Positions 13,351 through 18,860 of a stretch of 18,860 nt of DNA are shown piece after piece. The stretch comes from Bacteroidota bacterium (GTDB lineage: Bacteria; Bacteroidota; Bacteroidia; Flavobacteriales; Crocinitomicaceae). The translations under genes and the position numbers were made by a program. Under the pieces are notes generated by a model. It did not search any database. It was not told where the DNA came from and saw only the letters and a program-made list of their open reading frames with translations. The stretch spans positions 1-18,860 of the forward strand of contig JAKQEZ010000606.1 in NCBI GenBank assembly GCA_029558435.1, given 5' to 3'. Position 1 is the stretch's first letter. Each line of letters begins with the position of its first letter.

Positions 13351-14265
13351 ATGAATAAAGTAACTCTTATATTATCAATTATTTACTTTTCCAGGATACA
13401 GAGTATAATGTGTCAAGATAAATTAGTACAGTCCTGTAAGGAGCTTAAAAATGTATCATTTAATGAAAACTATGATTATCATAAAATACAAAAAGCTATA
13501 ATAGAGTTCCGCCAAATTCTATTGCAAAGCTCAAAAGACTCTTATTATAAATGTAACTGTGCTGATACACTTTGGGTAGCGTTATTAAATGACCCTATGC
13601 CACTAACAAGTTGCACCCATTGTAAATTAGGAGAAAACCGGGGCGAATATTTGCGATACCTTGTAACATTAATTGATGAGTATAACCTAGAATATGAATT
13701 TTCAATATCAAATTTATGTAGTACCATGGATTCCTTTAATTATGTAATCCAAAAAATAAATTACAAAACTAAAAAAAGAGAACTGTCAAAGTATAACTGG
13801 ACAACATTCTACCATTGTATTGATGCAGAGTCAAAGTTTTTAAGAGAGAACAGGTTACAATTAGCAAAAATATATCTTCAATATTTCGATGATACAATGA
13901 ACCCAGAATACAACAGAGATATTATGTTGCGTTCATTATTTGAATCTGATCAATTTGTAGAGGCTGAGATCATCAAAAGAATGTCCAATAAGGATAATGA
14001 TAAATTTTTCTATGGAATGCTGGGAATTTTAAGAACAAGTGGTTCTGAAAATAGTATAAAATATCTTACCAACCATTTACAAACTCACAAACTGAAGTTA
14101 AAAGAAACTGAATTGATTCTATCAGCGATCTACGAAATAAAAGGCAATAAACATGTAAGCAATAATATTTGGAATTCATTTAATGCATTTCTTAAAGAAT
14201 CAAACCTTGATAGTTTAGTTAAGGCCAATTATCTTGAAGAAATATACATTAAGAACAGACACTAA
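13351..14265 (+). CDS. Secreted protein of unknown function
   Basis: A 304-residue protein that I do not recognise. MNKVTLILSIIYFSRIQSIMCQ looks like an export signal, with a Cys just before the probable cleavage site. The body contains several cysteines (KCNCADTLW, SCTHCKLG, ISNLCST, YHCIDAE) that could form disulfides in the periplasm. The C-terminal half appears to be short helical repeats (LAKIYLQYFDD, TLSAIYEIKG-type segments such as LILSAIYEIKGNKHV), reminiscent of TPR-like proteins. Its ATG is 36 bp after the right core of site 5, so it occupies the position of the first gene in a cassette. Codon use is more A+T-rich than in the flanking genes. Start choice is the first in-frame ATG. 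Function unknown. Confidence 0.65.
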   Translation: MNKVTLILSIIYFSRIQSIMCQDKLVQSCKELKNVSFNENYDYHKIQKAIIEFRQILLQSSKDSYYKCNCADTLWVALLNDPMPLTSCTHCKLGENRGEYLRYLVTLIDEYNLEYEFSISNLCSTMDSFNYVIQKINYKTKKRELSKYNWTTFYHCIDAESKFLRENRLQLAKIYLQYFDDTMNPEYNRDIMLRSLFESDQFVEAEIIKRMSNKDNDKFFYGMLGILRTSGSENSIKYLTNHLQTHKLKLKETELILSAIYEIKGNKHVSNNIWNSFNAFLKESNLDSLVKANYLEEIYIKNRH

Positions 14266-14447
14266 AACCTTATTACTCACTCTTCTAAATCTGCCTGCCG
14301 ATAAAACAACATAGACACCACACCGGTAAGTATCCATAATCACACTCTTTTATTCTGTATTCTATAATAATATATTTATTTGAAAGCATTGGTTGCCTAA
14401 GAATCAGCGGTGCACCGCCTATGCCGGGCTCTTTACCAGAAAGCAAT

Positions 14448-15278
14448 ATGACGATCGAAAAACAGAACATATTGGTTTTGATTGTATTAATCATCGGACT
14501 AACAGACTGTAAGCACAGCCAACAGACTGAAATTCGTCCTGATTTTAAAAAGTACTATGACCAGTTCGATGTCGAGGGCTCTTTTGTGCTTCACGACCCG
14601 AAATCAGACAAGTATGTTTTTTACAACCCTGACCAATCTGAACAGATTTTCTCTCCTGCCTCTACATTTAAAATTTGCCATTCACTAATCGGACTGGAGA
14701 CAGGAGTGATAAAAGACGAGCACTTTGTGATCCCATGGGATAGCGTAGCGAGAAATCCCGTATGGGATAAAGACCATGATTTGAAGACTGCATTCGCGAA
14801 CTCTACCGTTTGGTATTATCAAGAGCTGGCACGACGCGTAGGCAGAGAAAAAATGAAATACTGGCTTGAAAAAGTAAATTATGGAAATGCAGACTGCTCG
14901 GGTGATATAGACCAGTTTTGGCTGACAGGTGGCCTGCGAATTTCACCAAAACAACAAATTAACTTTCTGCAAAGGCTTCATGATTATCAACTACCCTTTT
15001 CCAGGCGTGCGGTTGATATAGTTAAAAACATCATGATCACCAAAGATACATTAGATTACGTCATAAGAAGTAAAACTGGCTGGGGCGGCCATGGCGACAA
15101 AGACCTTGGTTGGTATATCGGCTATATAGAAACAAAAGAAAAAGTATATTATTTTTCTAACTGTATTCAAATACAAAGCGAAAAATTAAATGATCTGAAT
15201 CAGGCCATTAAATTTGACAACGCAAGGACGGAAATTGTTCATAAAATTCTGGATGAACTACAGTTGATAAATAATTGA
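14448..15278 (+). CDS. Class D (OXA-type) beta-lactamase homologue
   Basis: A 276-residue serine beta-lactamase or penicillin-binding homologue. All class D motifs are present: STFK (S72, K75), STV (S119-V121), YGN (Y145-N147) followed by QFWLTGGLRIS with W158, and KTG (K209-G211) followed by WGG. S72 would be the acylated serine and K75 the carboxylated lysine. An N-terminal hydrophobic stretch (ILVLIVLIIGLTDC) suggests export, perhaps as a lipoprotein with C21, although D at -1 is unusual. I chose ATG 14448, which places the signal at the N-terminus; ATG 14421 would add nine residues. It lies 183 bp after the preceding gene; that gap holds only A+T-rich sequence without a clear promoter. 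Class D genes are classic integron cargo, but no clean cassette boundary is visible here. Hydrolysis of carbapenems or penicillins cannot be predicted. Confidence 0.9.
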   Translation: MTIEKQNILVLIVLIIGLTDCKHSQQTEIRPDFKKYYDQFDVEGSFVLHDPKSDKYVFYNPDQSEQIFSPASTFKICHSLIGLETGVIKDEHFVIPWDSVARNPVWDKDHDLKTAFANSTVWYYQELARRVGREKMKYWLEKVNYGNADCSGDIDQFWLTGGLRISPKQQINFLQRLHDYQLPFSRRAVDIVKNIMITKDTLDYVIRSKTGWGGHGDKDLGWYIGYIETKEKVYYFSNCIQIQSEKLNDLNQAIKFDNARTEIVHKILDELQLINN

Positions 15279-15284
15279 GAATGG

Positions 15285-15435
15285 CGATTGCCCACAAGGA
15301 AGGGGCAGAAAATGGGCCCTAAAGCCTTTCGCATGAAAGTTGGGTGGGTAAAAAAGTGCTGCTTCGTATCAGCATTATTGATAAATTTCGCCATCTTCGC
15401 CCAGCCGCGGATCAACTGCAGTAAGCGCCATTAGA
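15285..15435. repeat. Degraded attC-like remnant
   Basis: The 3' part (GTGCTGCTTCGTATCAGC, then TTCGCCATCTTCGCCC) is reminiscent of the inner half of sites 2 and 5 (GTGCTTCTATCA, TCGCCACCTTCGGG). It lies between two genes just where a junction would be expected. No left/right core pair is recognisable. Weak. Confidence 0.3.
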
Positions 15436-15445
15436 AGAGATAAAA

Positions 15446-15877
15446 TTGACAATAAGACAATATATATTGCGTTATTTTAAACCGAAAGGATTTGAGGTCT
15501 ATAGGGGCAAAATAATTTATGAATGGATGGGTATCAGAATTTACAAGAAGTATGTACCTACGACAGGAGACCTGATCAGAAAAAGGAGAAATATTACTCA
15601 AATCAAGATAAGTGATTCTGACAAATTGGAAGAGTTATATAAATATGAAAGAAAAACAAGAAATTACGAATGGCGGCATATATTGGGTGCCATCCTATTT
15701 ATTCTGTTGACGGTTATGCTTGACTATAAATTGAGCCTTTTTGATTGGATATTTCTGCCCCTTCTTAATTTGTACCTTAATATTTATCCTGTTTTTCTGC
15801 AACGATATAACAGAATAAGAATAATCAGACTTTTGAAGAATTACGGAAAACCAAGCCCGTATGACGATTTGACCTAA
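15446..15877 (+). CDS. Small membrane protein, CrtO-like acyltransferase family
   Basis: A 143-residue membrane protein. The N-terminal region YEWMGIRIYKKYVPTTGDLI and the C-terminal NIYPVFLQRYNRIRIIRLL resemble the conserved ends of the glycosyl-4,4'-diaponeurosporenoate acyltransferase (CrtO) family. Between them lie two membrane segments (HILGAILFILLTVML and SLFDWIFLPLLNLYL). In Staphylococcus the family acylates a carotenoid sugar, but many Bacteroidota members have no known substrate and no other carotenoid gene is in the window. The only start in frame at the front is TTG 15446; the next ATG is within the conserved N-terminal motif, so TTG is preferred. It follows a region with a degraded attC-like sequence and so may once have been a cassette gene. 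Confidence 0.6.
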   Translation: MTIRQYILRYFKPKGFEVYRGKIIYEWMGIRIYKKYVPTTGDLIRKRRNITQIKISDSDKLEELYKYERKTRNYEWRHILGAILFILLTVMLDYKLSLFDWIFLPLLNLYLNIYPVFLQRYNRIRIIRLLKNYGKPSPYDDLT

Positions 15878-15924
15878 AAGAAAGAATGTAAGTGGAGCGT
15901 CCAGGACAATTAAAACACCAGACT

Positions 15925-16080
15925 TCCGGCAGCTACGCATTACTGGCTGTGACGTGCTCAAATGAAGCCCTGTGCTTCTTATCAGGCACAGAGCAGGCTG
16001 GCAGTCCCTCCTTAACCTGGACATATTCAGTAGTTCGAAATCGTTCATTTCGGGATTCTGAAAATCTTTAACGGCATGCC
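15925..16080. repeat. Degraded attC-like remnant related to site 5
   Basis: GACGTGC, then TGTGCTTCT, then GTTCGAAATCG and TTTCGGG appear in the same order as in site 5 (GACGTGC, TGTGCTTCT, CTTCGAAATCG, TTCGGG) over about 110 bp. The outer arms and the AAC/GTT cores are lost or unrecognisable (AATCTTTAACGGC where the right core should be). Together with the gene-free stretch 15878-16115 this is the only structure I see there. Confidence 0.45.
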
Positions 16081-16115
16081 TAAAGACCCTGGGAAAGAGC
16101 AAAATTCTTAAAAAA

Positions 16116-17072
16116 ATGAACCATATGTTCCCTTTACTTTTCCTTATTCTTCTCTCCTGTCCATACACAGCAAAGAAGGACCATTTACTTGAAACAAAAG
16201 AAGTAAATTCAGACAGTTCCTACGTCTGGACAAAACTGCTGGACAGTGCGGAATGGAGGAAAAATTATAACTTCCAAATGTTCAGCCTACAGGATACCCT
16301 TTGGACATTTCATCCGGACGGAACCTGGTATTCGGTTGACGGAAAAACATGGGTTCAATCAGAATTGACTAACTCCATACACAATCTTGCTTTTTTAGAT
16401 TATGTTCCATTCCATGGAGCCATATATGGCCTTGGATATTTTAAAGGGAACATTGATCAGTTTGAGTTTAAGCCTGAAATTTACAAAACCACAGACTTTA
16501 AGAATTGGACAACCATATCCAAAACATCCAACCTGCCCAAACGTTTTTTCTATCATCCTTTCGTTTTTGACAACAAAATTTGGATCATTGGTGGAGAGGA
16601 TAAAAACACTCAGTACTCTGACATTTGGAATTCGGAAGACGGAATCAGCTGGACAAAACAAAAAGAAAATCTGCCATTCGGCAGACGTAGCGGCAGCCAA
16701 ATAGTAAACCTTAAAAATAAATTATACTTGCTTGACAATGATGTCTGGAGTTCCACTGACGGACTCAATTGGCAAAAAGTAACAGACGAGATCATAAAGG
16801 GCGAACAAATATTCGGGTATTCGGCACAGGTATTTGACAATAAAATCTGGTTACTTGGCTGTAACAGAAACGGACAATTTTCAAGTCAGGTTCTGTATAG
16901 TTCAGACGGGAAAAATTGGCAAACACAAAACGCTCCCTGGCTTCCCAGGGGTGGAATCGCTGCGACAGTACACAACGGCAAGATTTATATGACAGGTGGC
17001 AAATATGGTGGCACACCCAACCATCCTGATTTCAGATACGACAATGATGTTTGGACACTTGAAAAAAAGTAA
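16116..17072 (+). CDS. Kelch-like beta-propeller lipoprotein
   Basis: A 318-residue protein with a lipoprotein signal (MNHMFPLLFLILLSC, Cys as the first mature residue; an inner ATG at 16125 is an alternative start). The body is made of repeats that each pair a phrase like TDGLNWQKV or SDGKNWQT with an FDNKIWLLGG strand: VDGKTWVQS, TDFKNWTTI, EDGISWTKQ, TDGLNWQKV, SDGKNWQTQ. This is typical of kelch/galactose-oxidase-type propellers with about five to six blades. It would sit at the cell surface or periplasm facing the outside. Catalytic residues are not recognisable, so a binding or scaffold role is likeliest. It lies downstream of a degraded attC-like remnant and has a short 5' gap with no clear promoter. 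Confidence 0.8.
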   Translation: MNHMFPLLFLILLSCPYTAKKDHLLETKEVNSDSSYVWTKLLDSAEWRKNYNFQMFSLQDTLWTFHPDGTWYSVDGKTWVQSELTNSIHNLAFLDYVPFHGAIYGLGYFKGNIDQFEFKPEIYKTTDFKNWTTISKTSNLPKRFFYHPFVFDNKIWIIGGEDKNTQYSDIWNSEDGISWTKQKENLPFGRRSGSQIVNLKNKLYLLDNDVWSSTDGLNWQKVTDEIIKGEQIFGYSAQVFDNKIWLLGCNRNGQFSSQVLYSSDGKNWQTQNAPWLPRGGIAATVHNGKIYMTGGKYGGTPNHPDFRYDNDVWTLEKK

Positions 17073-17168
17073 GAAACCAAAACCACTTACCAGGAAGCTA
17101 TTCCCATATTTGGGACTGAGGAACTCTATTGAATAATTCCGAAAGGCGAAAGATTCTTACATACATTG

Positions 17169-17176
17169 TATTTTTG
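17169..17176 (+). promoter_or_regulatory. Possible Bacteroidetes -7 element TATTTTTG
   Basis: TATTTTTG matches TAnnTTTG and lies 62 bp before the ATG of the esterase-family gene. No TTTG is found at the expected distance upstream, so the promoter is only half supported. Confidence 0.4.
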
Positions 17177-17237
17177 CGTTAAAATACATCCTACCCATAT
17201 AAAACAAACCCATACCCACAGTTTGATACATTGAATA

Positions 17238-18485
17238 ATGGCTAGAGCATCCATCGTTTTTATCGTCATATTTTGGGTTCATTTATTGCCTGGACAAAGG
17301 ACAGATGACAGCCCATTTAGTGTGGAAATAAATGACCACAAAGAAGGCTATGGCTTTATAGATTCCCTGTTGGGAAGTAAAAAATTGGTATTACTAGGCG
17401 AATTGGATCATGGAGATGGATCCTCCTTCGTTGTAAAAACAGATTTGATCAAATATCTCCATGAGCAACATCATTTCAACCTGTTAATTTTTGAAGCATC
17501 ATTTATCAATTGCGACATCCTTTGGAAAACATTGGGCGGCAGCACCCAATTCAAAGATGAAGTTAAAAAGAACATTTATCCTATATGGAGTGAGGTCGAA
17601 GAAACGATTGAGTTGTTTCAATATATTGAAGAACAGTATCTGAAAGGAACACCTTTGAGAATGGTTGGAATGGACCCGCAGTTTTCTGGCAGTAACAATG
17701 CCCATGAATTTATTGAATTGCTAAAACAGACCTTACCATCTGCCATGACAGGCAGTAAGCTGTTTGCACAATTTGTTCACGATATGAAAAACATGAGTGT
17801 TTGGATGGAGTTTCCCAAGAAAGAAGAACAGGAGTTATCAGAAGAAGAATTTTCACTATACTGCGATACCATACTGGAAGCCATCAAACAAAACAAAAAA
17901 GATACGATACATTTATCCTTATGGGAAATGTATATGAACAATATTAAGATAATGGGCCAAATAAAGAGAGTAAGAGATAATCGTTCCTTTGAAAGGCGAG
18001 ATGAACAAATGTTCAACAACCTAAAATATTGGCTGAGTAAAAATGAAAATGATAAATCAATAATCTGGGCTGCCAATGCCCATATAATAAGAAAAGACAT
18101 GGTTTTGGAAAAACGAGGCAAGAAGCATTATCTGCTGGGTTTAAAAAAACTGGGTGATTATATCCATGATGCTTATCATGATTCCATCTACTCCATTGCC
18201 ATGGTCTCCGGAAAAGGCTCTACGATTGATTTTACAAACCCAAACAAGAAAAACAGGATAAAGATCCCAAAAGGAACTTCCGTTGAAGGGATCATGCAAG
18301 GTAAAAGGACAAGTTTTGTTGATTTAAAATCATTTGAAAACGCCTATAATCTGAAAAATTACAAATCACAATTGTTTTATACAAACATAGCTTGCAGTGG
18401 TCAATGGAGTCAGCATTTCGACGGGTTTATTTATATACCTGAAATGATTCCATCTACACCCTTGTGGCTAAAAAATCGAAAGTAA
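17238..18485 (+). CDS. Erythromycin-esterase-family hydrolase, secreted
   Basis: A 415-residue protein of the erythromycin esterase (Ere) family. After a signal peptide (MARASIVFIVIFWVHLLPGQ) come LVLLGELDHGDGSSF (E55, H58), then LLIFEASF (E86) and WAANAHI further on, the arrangement of the family's active-site motifs. The C-terminal DGFIYIPEMIPSTPLW matches the family's closing segment. True macrolide esterases (EreA, EreB) share these motifs, but most Bacteroidota members are uncharacterised and macrolide hydrolysis should not be assumed. A signal peptide is atypical of the classical Ere enzymes. It stands alone, 165 bp after the kelch-like gene. The start ATG sits just before the signal peptide. 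Confidence 0.8.
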   Translation: MARASIVFIVIFWVHLLPGQRTDDSPFSVEINDHKEGYGFIDSLLGSKKLVLLGELDHGDGSSFVVKTDLIKYLHEQHHFNLLIFEASFINCDILWKTLGGSTQFKDEVKKNIYPIWSEVEETIELFQYIEEQYLKGTPLRMVGMDPQFSGSNNAHEFIELLKQTLPSAMTGSKLFAQFVHDMKNMSVWMEFPKKEEQELSEEEFSLYCDTILEAIKQNKKDTIHLSLWEMYMNNIKIMGQIKRVRDNRSFERRDEQMFNNLKYWLSKNENDKSIIWAANAHIIRKDMVLEKRGKKHYLLGLKKLGDYIHDAYHDSIYSIAMVSGKGSTIDFTNPNKKNRIKIPKGTSVEGIMQGKRTSFVDLKSFENAYNLKNYKSQLFYTNIACSGQWSQHFDGFIYIPEMIPSTPLWLKNRK

Positions 18486-18612
18486 ATTCAACGGCTCGAT
18501 GTCACGGTCGCTCACCAGCCAACAGGCAAAATCCACGAAAAGCAGAACGGCAGTAAGGTAAACCGATGGCACAAAGAAAAAAAACACTGCCGGGCGAAAC
18601 TAACGGATAAAT

Positions 18613-18643
18613 TTTGGGAATTTACCCGCTAGGGGTATATTTG
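18613..18643 (+). promoter_or_regulatory. Bacteroidetes-type promoter
   Basis: TTTG (18613-18616), 19 bp, then TATATTTG (18636-18643) matches the consensus TTTG-N19-21-TAnnTTTG exactly. Transcription would start about 18647-18650, leaving a leader of about 40 bp before ATG 18688. The rest of 18486-18612 shows only a short CGGCAGT/ACTGCCG stem. Confidence 0.75.
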
Positions 18644-18687
18644 ACGGGAAGATTGCTATGGTTCATGAATTTATAAAAATTCCTTAC

Positions 18688-18860
18688 ATGAAAAGATCCT
18701 GGTTCATCGTCTTGTTTTATGCTTTGGGATGCGCTGCAACAGCCCAAAATTCACATCCCAACGAAGCGCAAATCATTGGTTTCTACATACCGGATGGCGA
18801 AAAAGATCATTACATCGGAGGAGCTTACTATTTCAATCTGAATGACCGCCATGCTGTGGG
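18688..18860 (+). CDS. Secreted protein, 5' end only (partial)
   Basis: The frame is open to the window end and encodes the first 57 residues. MKRSWFIVLFYALGCAATAQ is a clear signal peptide with cleavage after ATA, followed by a mature start NSHPNEAQIIGFYIPDGEKD. An in-frame ATG at 18658 would add ten residues ahead of the signal peptide and would be less likely. A well-formed promoter lies upstream. The mature part is too short to assign to a family. Confidence 0.75.
   Translation, partial: MKRSWFIVLFYALGCAATAQNSHPNEAQIIGFYIPDGEKDHYIGGAYYFNLNDRHAV

Noticed and set aside
15695..16168. 157-codon frame on the - strand
   Set aside because: It overlaps the CrtO-like gene and the degraded attC-like remnant, has no family resemblance and no matching neighbours.
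18541..18600. Possible further attC-like site (CGGCAGT/ACTGCCG stem)
   Set aside because: Arms are only seven bases and no AAC/GTT core pair with the right spacing can be identified.

Overview
The window looks like chromosome or a large accessory region of a low-GC member of the Bacteroidota. The evidence is an outer-membrane Omp85/DUF5982 protein, Bacteroidota-style two-component genes, Bacteroidetes-type promoter elements (TTTG, then TAnnTTTG) and very A+T-rich codon use. I cannot name a genus. Every credible gene lies on the + strand.

Positions 1 to about 13.3 kb read as an integron-like cassette array without an integrase in view. Five folded junctions (near 1510-1649, 5209-5344, 9571-9712, 11050-11141 and 13188-13323) each consist of a left core ending in AAC, a long imperfect inverted repeat, and a right core starting with GTT. 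The decisive observation is that the first 9-15 bases of each unit (GTT plus a unit-specific tetranucleotide) are the reverse complement of the bases just before the left core at the end of the same unit. This holds for all four complete units: GTTAGGTGC/GCACCTAAC, GTTATAGCCA/TGGCTATAAC, GTTCCATGC/GCATGGAAC and GTTGGCAGC/GCTGCCAAC. This is the signature of cassettes that circularise and reinsert at attC-type sites. The cassettes are unusually large (1.4-4.4 kb) and carry several genes each.

Cargo in order: (0) an incomplete unit with an XRE regulator end and a duplicated-domain protein, followed by a 42-bp tandem repeat; (1) a response regulator, a histidine kinase and a BamA/TamA-like outer-membrane barrel; (2) the complete bacterial Hen1-Pnkp RNA repair pair; (3) a small zinc-ribbon protein overlapping a membrane-anchored protein of unknown function; (4) a three-gene overlapping operon of a GHKL ATPase, a STAS-like DUF4325 protein and a two-helix membrane protein. 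Units 3 and 4 are the best candidates for undescribed systems, possibly defence or stress modules; that role is inference from context only.

After the last clear junction (GTT at 13315) the matching cassette end cannot be found. The rest of the window holds a secreted protein of unknown function, a class D (OXA-type) beta-lactamase homologue, a small CrtO-like membrane protein, a kelch-like lipoprotein, an erythromycin-esterase-family protein and the first 57 codons of a secreted protein. Two degraded stretches near 15.3 kb and 15.9-16.1 kb resemble the inner part of the junctions, so this region may be an older, immobilised part of the array.
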